A DNA stretch of 64,000 bases from Hymenobacter sp. HSC-4F20 (GCF_019599275.1 NZ_JAHZTD010000002.1:310001-374000), one strand, 5' to 3'. Positions 47,901 through 57,085 are shown, numbered from the stretch's first letter. Notes: generated by a model from the sequence alone, not told the origin. Translations and numbers: made by a program.

Positions 47901-50900
47901 GGGTGGCCAGCAGCTCGGCCGCGGCGGGTTTGCCATCGGCTTGCCGGATGGTGAGGCGCCAGGTTTCCCGCTGGCCGGGCTGCAGCTTGTCGCGGAAAGT
48001 GGCAATGCTTAGGGTAAGGGGGGCTGGCGGGGTAGCCACTTGCACGGTAGCGGAGTGCGAGTAGAGGCGGTTGTCGCGTACCTGCGTGAGGTGCACGTGC
48101 AACTGACTACCCTCCAGAGCTGCCGCCACGGGTACTTCTACGAGGCGCTGCTCATTGGGCGCCAGTGTAAGCCACTCCTGGCGCAGGGTCTTGCCCTTGG
48201 CCTCGGCTTGCAGCAGTACCCGGGCCCCAGGCTGAGCGCTACCCACCAAGAAGCGGGCCACCTGCCCGGGTGCTGCGCTGTCCTGCAGGCTTACAAACCA
48301 GTCGGGGGTTGGGATGGGCAGCGTGGTGGCCGTGGCAGAGTACAGGGTGAAGGCTTGTGCGGTGCGGGCGGGCGGGCCGCCGGCTGGGGTAGGGGCCGTG
48401 GCCTCCAGCACGTACCGACCAGGCGGCTGCTGGGGCAGCTGCGCCGCCACGCCACTCAGCACGGGGCTTTTTTCGGTGTCGAACTCCTGGGTAAGCACCA
48501 GGGTGCGGGCCCACGTGCTATCCTGGTCTTCGGCCCCGTAGGCATCCAGCGGGAAGCGCCGCTTGAACTCCTCCCGGCTCAGGGCTTCGCGCTCCGGCTG
48601 CTCCCAAAGGCGGGGCCGCAGCACAGGGCCGGGCGGCGTCAGGCGGTAGAGGCGCACCTGGCCGCGAGCCGGTCGGGCTTCATTGGTAGAGCTGGTGCTC
48701 AGCAGCCGAAGCGCCGGCAGCTGCTCCCGGTTCAGCAGATCCGGCAGCTCAAGACGCAGGGTAAGGGCAACGGGGCCCAGGCTCAGGCGCTGCTCACCAG
48801 TGCGGGTTTCGCCAGCGGCATTGGTTACATCGGCAGTTACGGCAAACACGTAGCCCGGAGCCCAGGGCCCGCGCGGCTGAGAACCTTTGTCTTCCCCCTG
48901 GGCCATAAAGGTTAGGGCGAAGCCGCCAGCCGAATCGGTTTGCGCGGTGCCGCTGAGAACTTCCACTTCCGCGCGGCCCCCGGGCGGGTACCCCGCGGGG
49001 CCGCGCCCAAACAGGAGGGGCCAAAACGTGCGGCGCACCACCCGGTACTGCACGGTGGCGCCATCAACGGGCTGACCGGCGTAGGCGGTGGCTGTGCCGT
49101 GCACTACTACCTGCTGCCCCAGCACGGGCGTACCGGCCACCGGTGCCAATGTTACCTGAAACGTGGGCCGCTTATAGTCCTCCACCCCGAAGCTGATACT
49201 GCCATTATCCGTTTGCAGGCTCATCTGCCCGTTGAGCAGCCCCGTAGGCAGCACTACCGACCCGTGAAAAGAGCCAAACTCAGAAGAAGTAAACGGGAGC
49301 GTCTGCAAGGTCTGGCCGTTAACGTCCAGCACGCGCACCGACACCGGCTGCCGGGTCAGGAGCTGGGATTTGCCGGCGCTGGTTTCCGTTAGAATGCCCT
49401 TAAAATACAGTGTTTGGCCAGGGCGATAAATAGCCCGGTCGGTGTAAAGAAACGTTCGGCGCTGCGGCTGCTCTACCTCCGGCTGCCGGCGGGGCGAGTA
49501 ATAAGTGGCGCTGGTTGTCAGCAGAGAATCGGAGCCCCGGGTGAGCAGCACGGCGGTCAGCCGGGTGTTTTCGCCGGTAGTCAGCCCCAGCGGCACCTGC
49601 ACCTGGCCGGCGGCGGTAGTGGTTTGGGTAGCGCCGCGCCGCGTTAGCTGCTCGTTACGGCCCTGATTAAAGTACTGCACCAGCGGCAGCACCTGCACAC
49701 CAGGTAGCGGGGCTCCGCTTTGCCGGTGGAGCACCAGCAACTCGGCTCCTCCCCCATCCGCGCTGCTGCGCTGCAGGTAGCTTAGCTCACTCACGCTCAG
49801 CTCGGCGTAAGCGGTAGTCGCACCCGGGCGCGGCTGGGCGGCTTTCCCTGCCATAGTGCTCAGCACAATAAGGTAGCGGCCCACGGGCAGAGCAGGGCCG
49901 GCGTGCTGCACAGTACGCAAGGTATAGTCGGCGGGCCCGGGCACGGGCAGCGCCCAGGTGGCCGCTGGTTGGGCAGCCAGAACCCGCGCGTAGCGTTTCG
50001 CAACCGGCGCTTCCTGCATTGCCGGGCGCTGCTGCTCCCGCAACTGCTGCACCGTGCTAATGCGGTAGGCTGCCGCGTGCAGCACCGGGGCGTTACGCAC
50101 GTGCAGCTTCAGCAACCAGGGCTGGGCAGGCAGCACTACGTCCTCGGTAGTAAAGTGCAGCTCTGGGGCTTCCAGCTGCTGGCGCAGGGTGCGGGCCTGC
50201 CGGGCGCCTCGCGAGCGGGGGTAGCGCTTTTCCGCGGCCAGGGCTACCTCCCGGGCCCGGGCCGGCTGCGCGGCCGCCAGGCTCTGCGCCTGGGCCGCCA
50301 GAAACTCGGCCGCTACGGGCAGGTTCTGGAAGGCAACGGCCGCCCGCGCCAAGGCGGCCTGGTAGCGGGCATCGGCGTTAGGCAGGGTGGTGTACTGGCG
50401 CACGAATTCTAGCCGTAGCAGCTCCACATCGGCCAGGGCTGTGGGGTTGCCGGCCTGCTGCAGCCGAAAAGCTGTCAGCTGCTGCAATACCTGCAAGGCA
50501 TGAAGCTGCCCGCTCAGCGAGTCAGCAGCAGGAGCTGCCAGACGCAGGCGCGCAAACCCGGCCGCCGGGCCAAACAGGGCCGAATCTCGCAGGGCAAACT
50601 GTTGGGCGGGCTGGGTGAGGTAGTACTCTTCGTTGCGTAGGCCCGCCACGGCCCGGTGCGCCAGCAAATCGAAAAGGGTGGGGCGGCGGGCCAGGCCCTC
50701 GGCATCCCTGCGCCACACGGCGTACCCGAGGGCCGAGAGCTGAAGCTGCTGCTGGCGGCCGGGCTCCTCGGCCAGGGAGGCGCGGTACTGGCTGACTATG
50801 GCGCTGCCGAGGCGGGTAGCATCCCAGGTGCTTAGGTCGGCGGTGGGCGCGGAGGCGTCGCCTGCAGGAGCGGTAGTGGTTCGGTCGTAGAGCTGGTAGC

Positions 50901-51276
50901 GGTGCTCGGCGTAGTACTGGGTGTAGAGCTGGGCCAGCAGGCTGTGCAGAACGGGTCGGGCCGGGAAACGCGCCGTTTTCAGGTCGGCTTCCACTAACGC
51001 AATGGCTTTTTCGCTGGCCTCTTCCTCTCTCTCCCCCAGCAGACGCAGCTTGTAGAGTAAGGCCCGCAAGTACTCCGGCGTAGTTTGCTGCTGGCGGGCC
51101 CGCTGATACAGGGGCTCGAGCAGGCGGGCCGCGGTGGCCGTCTGGTCGCGGGCCAGCAGCTGGTCAATTTTCTTCCAGGTAGCGGCCGGGCTACTGCCCT
51201 TGCCGGGCGAGGTAGTTTGGGAAGAGCCAGCGGAAAACATCAGCAGCAACAGTAGACTTAGCAGGAAAGGGCGCAT
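44968..51276 (-). CDS. Alpha-2-macroglobulin family protein
   Basis: A very large exported protein of 2102 aa, starting at ATG 51276 (signal peptide LLSLLLLLMFSAGSS). It has macroglobulin repeats (MG domains; YFKGILTE and TDRAIYRPGQTLYFKG typical of MG2/MG3 near residue 610-620), a carboxypeptidase-regulatory-like segment, an A2M middle domain (DFRETAFWMPALRTNAEGE near 1290) and a C-terminal alpha-helical thioester-type domain with YPHESAEQVFSRLYAN near residue 1550. Where active relatives have Cys (CxEQ), this protein has Ser (SAEQ), so no thioester can form. It would trap proteases in the periplasm. Confidence 0.9.
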   Translation of the reverse strand: MRPFLLSLLLLLMFSAGSSQTTSPGKGSSPAATWKKIDQLLARDQTATAARLLEPLYQRARQQQTTPEYLRALLYKLRLLGEREEEASEKAIALVEADLKTARFPARPVLHSLLAQLYTQYYAEHRYQLYDRTTTAPAGDASAPTADLSTWDATRLGSAIVSQYRASLAEEPGRQQQLQLSALGYAVWRRDAEGLARRPTLFDLLAHRAVAGLRNEEYYLTQPAQQFALRDSALFGPAAGFARLRLAAPAADSLSGQLHALQVLQQLTAFRLQQAGNPTALADVELLRLEFVRQYTTLPNADARYQAALARAAVAFQNLPVAAEFLAAQAQSLAAAQPARAREVALAAEKRYPRSRGARQARTLRQQLEAPELHFTTEDVVLPAQPWLLKLHVRNAPVLHAAAYRISTVQQLREQQRPAMQEAPVAKRYARVLAAQPAATWALPVPGPADYTLRTVQHAGPALPVGRYLIVLSTMAGKAAQPRPGATTAYAELSVSELSYLQRSSADGGGAELLVLHRQSGAPLPGVQVLPLVQYFNQGRNEQLTRRGATQTTTAAGQVQVPLGLTTGENTRLTAVLLTRGSDSLLTTSATYYSPRRQPEVEQPQRRTFLYTDRAIYRPGQTLYFKGILTETSAGKSQLLTRQPVSVRVLDVNGQTLQTLPFTSSEFGSFHGSVVLPTGLLNGQMSLQTDNGSISFGVEDYKRPTFQVTLAPVAGTPVLGQQVVVHGTATAYAGQPVDGATVQYRVVRRTFWPLLFGRGPAGYPPGGRAEVEVLSGTAQTDSAGGFALTFMAQGEDKGSQPRGPWAPGYVFAVTADVTNAAGETRTGEQRLSLGPVALTLRLELPDLLNREQLPALRLLSTSSTNEARPARGQVRLYRLTPPGPVLRPRLWEQPEREALSREEFKRRFPLDAYGAEDQDSTWARTLVLTQEFDTEKSPVLSGVAAQLPQQPPGRYVLEATAPTPAGGPPARTAQAFTLYSATATTLPIPTPDWFVSLQDSAAPGQVARFLVGSAQPGARVLLQAEAKGKTLRQEWLTLAPNEQRLVEVPVAAALEGSQLHVHLTQVRDNRLYSHSATVQVATPPAPLTLSIATFRDKLQPGQRETWRLTIRQADGKPAAAELLATLYDKSLDAFQAHNLEGLQFWPAHYPAGLAWQGRFDTAESTELFGPAAYPEENPILYPHLAWWGFSLGDEESSNDYLLLPNKISTRFPPPVVKQDAEVAPARALPGKVAGVQVRLRGMRSNAAPLAEMGTGAMMSDAAAAPPAEESGSAGPNLTAVPTRQDFRETAFWMPALRTNAEGETVLEFLLPEAVTRWQLLALAHDQQLHSGLLRRELVTQKQLQVTLNAPRFFREGDQLRLSAQLSNLTAEPLQGTAQLFLLDARTQQPLASQLVRSPAQLSFELPASQSRALSWELTIPETAVGQVPLEALTYRVVASAELAVAGSRLSGEKKRAQRQQRRQHKPATGSSPMVTVQDGEENTLPVLPNQVLMTESLPLSLVGPATREFELKSLTSTTSPTRRNYSLTLEMSPNPAWYAVQALPYLMEYPHESAEQVFSRLYANLLAAKILQSTPPLKATLAEWKRAAAAGDHAALTSKLEQQPALKALLLQETPWVREAQSETERMRRLAELFDEPRLQAETTRALAQLARLQHPNGAFPWFEQMPDDRYITQLIVAGFGKLQRLGALGAATSPQAQEVLRRALAYLDARLAADYARLRQQPGLNLKQQRPSDVQVQALYARSFWPAEPIAKTAQPALAFYQQQAAAYWPEQTRYLQAQLALALHRQQTQPATVQAIFTALRENALHSPELGMYWKEVRGGYYWRQAPTETQATLIEAFDEVQHDQRAVDEMKLWLLQQKHVQNWESTRATADACYALLLRGTNWLVPAHPLQVRVGGNLVFPSGQQAGTGYFSTTFPAAEISSAQGKVTVQKPDAGVAWGALYWQYFEQPEKLQAAAAGLQLARQFYREERTATGPVLQPLTTAAPLRVGDVLVVRLVLRADQDLEYVHLKDQRAAGLEPIGQTSGYRYQGGLGYYESSRDAATNFFIGSLPKGTHTFEYRLRAAQSGNFSGGLSQLQCLYAPEFAAHSTGSRLRILPPQ

Positions 51277-51379
51277 ATGGGCAAAACGAATCAGGCAGGC
51301 AAGTTGATAAAAAACAGATGCCTGGCCTGCCCCGATTCCACACGCCGGGCCAAGGAATAAGCAGCAGTTGCTTTCGCCA

Positions 51380-51453
51380 CCCTGTCCTAGGCCGCGGTGC
51401 CCGACCAGTTGCTTGCCCGGGCACCGCGGCCTAGGACAGGGCACTGGTCGGGC
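51380..51453. repeat. Long perfect inverted repeat
   Basis: A perfect 24-bp inverted repeat (arms 51380-51403 and 51418-51441, starting CCCTGTCCTAGG) has a 14-base loop. A second inverted repeat (GCCCGACCAGT at 51399-51409 and its complement at 51443-51453) overlaps it, giving alternative pairings. It lies upstream of the alpha-2-macroglobulin gene, with no T run, so it is not an ordinary terminator. Confidence 0.6.
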
Positions 51454-51608
51454 AACAGAGTTTGTGCGCCAGCACATCCTTCCTGCGGGTCCGGTTATGC
51501 TCAGTATACACAACTATCCCTATACATAAAGCAATGAAGGTTTGGGGAAGTACTCTACCTTCGCGCCGTGGCCCAGTAAGCTACAGCGTATAGCTACCTT
51601 ATTTTATC

Positions 51609-52352
51609 ATGCGTAAAAAAGCACATTTCTCTATTGTCGTGGCCGGTTTGCTGATGGGCGGAGCCGGTGCAGCGCAGGCGCAGGTAACCCTGGGCCCGCG
51701 CCTTGGGGCCAATGCCAGCACCCTCAGTTTCGACATCGATGGTGAATCGCCCGACGCGAAGTACATCGTGGGGCCGCAGGCAGGCGTCACGCTGAACGCG
51801 CAGTTCGGCAACCTGTCGGTGCAGCCTTCTATTCTGTTTTCTTCGAAGGGCGCCAAGTTTGATGAATCCTCCGACGAAACCTACACCCTGGGCGGGGACA
51901 CGTACCGGCAGCAGGTTAAGCAGGAGGCCACCATCCGGCTAAACTACATTGAAGTGCCAGTAAACCTGGTGTTCAACACCAGCGGTGAGGAAGGCGGGTT
52001 CCAGGTGTTTGCAGGCCCTTACATCGGCATTGGCCTCAAGGGCAGCTACAAGACGGAAGGTAGCTACTCCGTCAGCGTCAACGGGCAGGTAGAAGAATCT
52101 TTCTCAGGCTCCGAGGAAGAAGACATCAAGTTCGTGGGCAAAGGCACGGATGGGGATGAGCCCGAGTTCCGCCGGATTGATGTAGGCCTTAATGCCGGGG
52201 TAGGCTACAAGGCAGGCCCCTTCCAGGCACAGCTAGGCTACGGACTGGGCCTGGGCAACCTCGTCCCGAAGTACGAGGATGACGACTCCGACGACAAGCT
52301 GCACAACCGCGGCGTGCAGCTGTCGGTGTCGTACTTTTTTGGCGTGAAGTAA
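51609..52352 (+). CDS. Outer-membrane beta-barrel protein
   Basis: A 247-aa protein with a Sec signal peptide (VVAGLLMGGAGAAQAQ, about 22 residues) and the pattern of small Bacteroidota barrels (porin family): LGPRLGANASTLSFD, repeated amphipathic strands with alternating residues (AGVTLNAQFGNLSVQPSILFSSKG), and a C-terminal strand ending SVSYFFGVK. Acidic loops (SEEEDIKF, YEDDDSDDK) may bind cations. The substrate is unknown. Converges on the DinB gene with a terminator between. Confidence 0.75.
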   Translation: MRKKAHFSIVVAGLLMGGAGAAQAQVTLGPRLGANASTLSFDIDGESPDAKYIVGPQAGVTLNAQFGNLSVQPSILFSSKGAKFDESSDETYTLGGDTYRQQVKQEATIRLNYIEVPVNLVFNTSGEEGGFQVFAGPYIGIGLKGSYKTEGSYSVSVNGQVEESFSGSEEEDIKFVGKGTDGDEPEFRRIDVGLNAGVGYKAGPFQAQLGYGLGLGNLVPKYEDDDSDDKLHNRGVQLSVSYFFGVK

Positions 52353-52473
52353 ACTGGCAGCCGGTTTCAACCAGGAAATGGGCGGTATTCACCAAGTGGT
52401 CATGCTGCGCTTGTCGAAGCATGGCGTTCAAACGAATTCTACACCTCCTTTTTTGGCTACTGTCCACAAACCC

Positions 52474-52520
52474 TAGAAGAAAGGCTCCCGCAACCTCAGG
52501 TTGCGGGAGCCTTTCTTCTA
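52474..52520. terminator. Strong bidirectional terminator
   Basis: A 23-bp perfect stem (AGAAGAAAGGCTCCCGCAACC with its complement) and a very short loop lies between the convergent barrel and DinB genes. Confidence 0.8.
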
Positions 52521-52537
52521 CCTGGCAGCCACCGGGT

Positions 52538-53107
52538 CTATTTTCCGTCCAGCACCCGCTCGGCCTGCTGAATGTGGCGCTTCATGTGCTCCACCAGTAG
52601 CTCCAGCGCGTCGGTGAGGCGGGGTAGGAGTAGCGGCACGATGGGGTTAGGGATGCGCACGGCATTGGCATTCACCGTCCGCGACTGGCTGATGAGGTTA
52701 TCCAGCTCGTCGAGCTGGCGGGTGAACACTTCTACTACGGTACGGGGCAGCCGCGAGCCGCTGGGCGCGTACTGCTGGGGCGCTTTCATGGGTTTTTCGC
52801 TGGCGGGCAGGCGCATGGCATCGGTCATTTTCTTCCCGAAGAAGCCGTGCACTACCATTTCGGCCGGCTTAGAGCCTCGCTCCTTGGCCGCCTTGATTTT
52901 GCGACTCATCACCGGCAGATACAGCCCACCCACGATGTTAAGGTGCTCCAGGCACTGGCCCACGCTCCACTTGCCCGGCCCGGGGCCGCGGTTGAGCTGG
53001 TCGTCGGTCAGAGGGCGGAAGCGGCGGTTGGTAATTTCCCGCACCCGCTGCAAATCGGCAGCCAGGGAGTCCAGAAAATCGGTGGTACGGCGGGTGGTGG
53101 CGCTCAT
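52538..53107 (-). CDS. DinB-family protein
   Basis: A 189-aa four-helix-bundle protein of the DinB/YfiT-like family. Conserved features are the KWSVGQCLEHL segment near residue 45 (metal-binding His in the first helix region) and HMKRHIQQAERVL near the C-terminus, with His in the last helix. Such proteins are often bacillithiol- or thiol-dependent transferases or stress proteins. The function here is unknown beyond the family. It is a single leftward gene. Confidence 0.8.
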   Translation of the reverse strand: MSATTRRTTDFLDSLAADLQRVREITNRRFRPLTDDQLNRGPGPGKWSVGQCLEHLNIVGGLYLPVMSRKIKAAKERGSKPAEMVVHGFFGKKMTDAMRLPASEKPMKAPQQYAPSGSRLPRTVVEVFTRQLDELDNLISQSRTVNANAVRIPNPIVPLLLPRLTDALELLVEHMKRHIQQAERVLDGK

Positions 53108-53231
53108 AGTAGTACGGGCAGTAAAGCAGAATCGCCTGTAATGATACTGCCCCTAAACGGTTTCGGCAACGGCCTTCGTGTTCCCTCCATCCGATTCGGG
53201 TAAAATTCAGCTGCTGGTGTACCTTCGGGGC

Positions 53232-54206
53232 ATGGTGCAGTTTCACTTTGTCCTGCTGAGCTTCCTGGGGCTGATAGGCCTGCTACGGCCTACTGAGGCT
53301 GTGGCCCAGGCCGTGCCCAACCCCGGCGAGAACGTGGCGTTTCTGGTGACGTTTGGGGCGCAGGCCGATAAAAGCTGGGGCGACGATGATTTCACCCAGA
53401 CGTTTTTTTTCCTGGTACCCAAGGCTAACCGGCAGCCAGTTTATATCCGCGTCTTCGACCCCGACTGCGGGGGCCAGCACGACGAGGCCAAGTTCGGTTG
53501 GAATACGACCACAGAATTCAGCCTGTACGGGGGAGCCGGGGCCCACTCCGGCCCCGCTGCCCGCGGCACGGAACCTAAAGGAAATTTCCGTTCGGGCACC
53601 CTGCTTAAAACCAAAACCTTCGGGGCCGATAAAATCTACGACGGGCAGTGGTATACTTTCGGGCCCCTGAATCCGCTGGAAGGCGAGTTCGTGCCAGAGT
53701 TCGACGGGTATGTGTTTAAGCTAATTGCCCAAGGCAAGAAAGGCGACGACGGCAATCTGTACCGCTACTTTCTGAGCACCTCGCCTACCCAGAACGTAGC
53801 CGTGGAAGGTGGCAACGCCTTCACTTACGAGTATTCCTTTCGTCTCTCCCCCCAACGGAAAGCCACAACCCACCTCTACCCCTTCGTCAACGACCGGGTG
53901 GTGAGCATCAAGCAAAGCAACTTTGATGTGGACGGCGACGTGGCTCTGAAAATTTTCAGCGTGGCGAAAAATGGCCACCCCGCCGCCATCAGCGGCGACA
54001 AAGCGTGGGCCAGCAGCGTCCACCCCATCACGGCCAAGGAACACGGCCTGTCTCTGGATTTGCAGCTGACCTCCCTGGCCAAGGCCACCAACGACCTGGT
54101 GTTTTACGTCACGGACCAGTACGACGTAGCTTTACCCTTCTTTGCCGTGCCTCTGGGCGGCCCCCCGCGCTACCACTATGAGGTCGACGTGAAGATTCGC
54201 AGGTAG
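53232..54206 (+). CDS. Secreted hypothetical protein (324 aa)
   Basis: ATG 53232 gives a Sec signal peptide (VLLSFLGLIGLLRPTEAVAQ, about 28 residues). The mature 295 residues have beta-sandwich-like strands (NVAFLVTFGAQ, QPVYIRVFDPDCGG, YVFKLIAQGKKG) but no recognised family. It may be a cell-surface or carbohydrate-related protein. It lies alone between a DinB gene and a competence-like gene. Confidence 0.5.
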   Translation: MVQFHFVLLSFLGLIGLLRPTEAVAQAVPNPGENVAFLVTFGAQADKSWGDDDFTQTFFFLVPKANRQPVYIRVFDPDCGGQHDEAKFGWNTTTEFSLYGGAGAHSGPAARGTEPKGNFRSGTLLKTKTFGADKIYDGQWYTFGPLNPLEGEFVPEFDGYVFKLIAQGKKGDDGNLYRYFLSTSPTQNVAVEGGNAFTYEYSFRLSPQRKATTHLYPFVNDRVVSIKQSNFDVDGDVALKIFSVAKNGHPAAISGDKAWASSVHPITAKEHGLSLDLQLTSLAKATNDLVFYVTDQYDVALPFFAVPLGGPPRYHYEVDVKIRR

Positions 54207-54282
54207 GGAAGGTGGCTTTATTGCCGATTTCCTTCTATACTTAGGCTAGCAATAGTTTATCCAAACTTTATCTATTCTATGT

Positions 54283-55323
54283 ATGCCCGTTTCGCAGCGT
54301 CCGCCCGCCGGACCAGCCTCTAAGCCACCCCGCCGCCGGGGTGTTTTCTTGCTGGGGCAGCGGACATTGCGGCGCTACTTTGGCTTCTCGCGCCGCGAAA
54401 CCTCGGGCTTTGTCGTGCTGGTGGGGCTGCTGCTGCTGTGGCTGGTGCTGCCCTCCTTGCTACGCCCCGCCCTGCCCTCCTACGACCCGGCCCCCGATCA
54501 GCGGCGCCTCAACGCTTGGGCCACTGAGTTGGCGGCCCGGCGCACAGCCCGGCCCGCGTTTACCAGCCGTTACCCCCACCGGGGGGCTCCCGTAGCCCAG
54601 GTACCCCTGGCTCCGTTCAATCCCAACCAGCTGTCGGAAATGGAGTGGGAGGCACGGGGGCTGCCGCGCTACGTGGCCCGGCGTATTGTACGCTACCGCG
54701 AGGTTATCGGCGGGTTCCGGGCCAAGGAGCAGATCCGGCGGACTTACGGGCTCGATGACTCAGTGTACACGCGCCTAGCCCCTTACATCCAGCTGCCCGA
54801 CCAGCTGCCCCCACACGAGCCCCGGCAGTATGCCGCCAATCGGCGTAAGGAGTATTTTGAACACCAGCCGTTTAGCGCCGGCGCAAGCCGCTTCGCTCGC
54901 AAGCCTGCCCGGTTGGCACCGTTCGACCTGAACGCGGCGGATACTACCCAACTGATGCAGATTCGGGGGATTGGCCGCGGATACGCCCGGCGCATTGTGG
55001 AGTACCGGCAGCGCCTGGGTGGCTTCCGCACCCAGGCACAAACGGCCGAAATCTACAGCCTCCGCGACGCGCCCGACTTGGTGGACAGCCTGCGCAAGTA
55101 CACGTTTGTAGCCCCCAGCTTCGCCCCTACCCCGCTCGACGTGAACAATGCTCCCTTTGAAGTGCTCCAGGCCCACCCCTACGTAGGCAAGCGCCTGGCC
55201 CGGGTGCTGGTGGCGTTCCGGCAGCAGCACGGCCCTTTCCGCCAACCCACCGACCTGCGGCAGATCCGCATTCTGGACCAGGCCACTTACGAAAAGCTGG
55301 CGCCTTACCTAGTACTTAGGTAA
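54283..55323 (+). CDS. Helix-hairpin-helix (ComEA-like) protein
   Basis: A 346-aa protein with an N-terminal cytoplasmic stretch, one transmembrane segment (about residues 43-62, GFVVLVGLLLLWLVLPSLL) and three helix-hairpin-helix repeats in the outer part: LSEMEWEARGLPRYVARRIVRYRE near residue 117, TTQLMQIRGIGRGYARRIVEYRQ near 222 and APFEVLQAHPYVGKRLARVLVAFR near 290. This is the arrangement of ComEA-type DNA receptors, so DNA binding at the cell surface is likely. Confidence 0.8.
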   Translation: MPVSQRPPAGPASKPPRRRGVFLLGQRTLRRYFGFSRRETSGFVVLVGLLLLWLVLPSLLRPALPSYDPAPDQRRLNAWATELAARRTARPAFTSRYPHRGAPVAQVPLAPFNPNQLSEMEWEARGLPRYVARRIVRYREVIGGFRAKEQIRRTYGLDDSVYTRLAPYIQLPDQLPPHEPRQYAANRRKEYFEHQPFSAGASRFARKPARLAPFDLNAADTTQLMQIRGIGRGYARRIVEYRQRLGGFRTQAQTAEIYSLRDAPDLVDSLRKYTFVAPSFAPTPLDVNNAPFEVLQAHPYVGKRLARVLVAFRQQHGPFRQPTDLRQIRILDQATYEKLAPYLVLR

Positions 55324-56041
55324 GCAACCAACGCGCCCTGATACCCCACTACCCATAAGCCGCTTGGCATGTAAGCCGGCAACAGCAAGAGCCGGTGACT
55401 GAGCCGCGAGACGGTTTCGGCCAACCAAACGCCTACCCCAGCCCCAGCCAGCACGTAGGTTACCCAGTGGCCGCTGCCCACCAATATCCACGAATATCCC
55501 CTTACCGGAACTGTTCGTGCAGCAGCGTGGCCGTCAGGAAGGCCTCCATTCTATGGGCCGAGGGAAAGCAGCTACAGTCAGGCAAATTATCGGGCCAGCA
55601 GGTGTGGTCGGCGTGCCGGAGCCGCGTGACAGCGCCCGTGCTCAGGGCGCGGGCCAGGCTGTAGCACACCGTACACTGCACTACCTGCCGTTCGCCGGGT
55701 GGGCCGGCCGCAAAGGCAACCACGGCAGGCGCGGGCCGGGGTAGTCGTCGAACCGGGTGTGGAAGCAGAGAAAATACTCCCGGGTTTTCTCGTGTGCTTG
55801 GTTCTTTATTTCGGCGAGGAAGTTTTCGTTGCGGCCCAGGTAACCCGGTCCTGCCAGCGTCAGCGGAAGCGCCGTGCGCCAGCTAAGGGGCTGCCGCTGC
55901 CCGGCCGGGCGGAAGGCGGGAGCAGTCTGCGAGGCTAGGAACGCCGGCCAGACCAGCAAGTTGGGGGCAGTCCTGATGGGTGGCCCAGCGCCGCCAGGCC
56001 CCCAAAGTGAGCAGGCCTAGGGCAATAACTTGTTGATGCAT
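55305..56041 (-). pseudogene. PAP2-type phosphatase pseudogene
   Basis: Three minus-strand frames together form a PAP2-like protein. One frame gives FDDYPG, then after a shift near 55740 APAVVAFAAGPPGERQ and CFPSAHRMEAFLTATLLHEQF (the PSGH-type phosphatase motif), then after another shift GHWVTYVLAGAGVGVWLAE (the HxxxD-type motif, with Tyr in place of Asp). A further shift near 55961, in a run of five G, links the N-terminal MHQQVIALGLL segment. The ends are approximate. Indels at homopolymers could also be sequencing errors. Confidence 0.6.
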
Positions 56042-56218
56042 ATCAACCAAGGCTACCTGCAACAAGAAGATCTGCAGCGAGATACCCGCATGACCTGCCC
56101 CAACCCAGCGCCTTCCGGCGGGAAGTGGTATTTTTCGGCCGCGGAATCCGGTTGCCCCGCATGCCTGCTTTTTTCCTCGGCCAGCAGATGGTGGGGAGCC
56201 TGTTTTTGTATCCTGCTT

Positions 56219-57085
56219 ATGCTTCCTTCGCCGCGCCACGCGCTACTACTCGGCTGCCTCCTTTTGTCCCTGAGCTTGGAAAGCTGCCTGCAGGACCACG
56301 GCCGCGGCGATTTTGCTTCGGTCAGTAAGCAGTATGAGGTAGAAGAAATTGGGCGTCTCGACCGGCAACGGGTGGCCGAAAGTTCAGGCCTGGAAATTGC
56401 CAGCCCCGAGGGGGACCTGTGGACGCACGCCGATGGGGGCAACACGGCCCGCCTCTACAAAGTAACCCGCCAGGGCGACCTGCTCCAGACTCTGGACTTA
56501 GCTCCCCTGCAGAACATCGACTGGGAGGACCTGGCGCAGGATGAAGAGCGTCGCCTCTACCTCGGCGACTTCGGCAACAATCAGAACAAGCGGCGCAACT
56601 TGTGCATCTATCGGCTTAGCGGCCCTACCCTGCAACAGGTTGACACGCTGCACTTTCACTACGCCGATCAGCACGCTTTCCCGCCCCGCAAGCCCCGGCG
56701 TAACTTCGACTGCGAGGCCTTCTACTATTACCAGGACAGTCTTTACCTGTTCACTAAAAATCGGGGTGAAGGCCACTGGCTCAAGCAGTACGTGCTGCCG
56801 GCCCGCCCCGGCCACCACACCGCCCGCCTCGTGGATAGCCTACAGCTGCCTACCTGGGTTACCAGCGCCGACATCAGCCCGGACGGCAAGCGCGTGGCGC
56901 TGCTGGGCTATGAGCAAGTGTACCTGTTCGAGCGCCTACCCGGCCGCCGCCTGTTCGACGGGCTCAAAAGTCGCCTCGACATTCCGGATTCGGGTCAAAT
57001 GGAAGCGCTGGTGTTCGTGACCAACCAAGACCTTATTTTCAGCAACGAAAAGGGTAAGCTGTTTTTGGCTACGTATACCCCCTGA
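56219..57085 (+). CDS. Beta-propeller-like lipoprotein
   Basis: A 288-aa protein. ATG 56219 is chosen because it gives a lipobox (LSLSLESC near residue 22); longer frames upstream have no protein-like sequence. The mature part shows repeated strands typical of propellers of the SdiA-regulated/phytase-like type (ESSGLEIASPEGDLWTHADGG, then NIDWEDLAQDEERRLYLGDFGNN). Its role may be an esterase- or phosphatase-like surface enzyme; no substrate is known. Confidence 0.65.
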   Translation: MLPSPRHALLLGCLLLSLSLESCLQDHGRGDFASVSKQYEVEEIGRLDRQRVAESSGLEIASPEGDLWTHADGGNTARLYKVTRQGDLLQTLDLAPLQNIDWEDLAQDEERRLYLGDFGNNQNKRRNLCIYRLSGPTLQQVDTLHFHYADQHAFPPRKPRRNFDCEAFYYYQDSLYLFTKNRGEGHWLKQYVLPARPGHHTARLVDSLQLPTWVTSADISPDGKRVALLGYEQVYLFERLPGRRLFDGLKSRLDIPDSGQMEALVFVTNQDLIFSNEKGKLFLATYTP

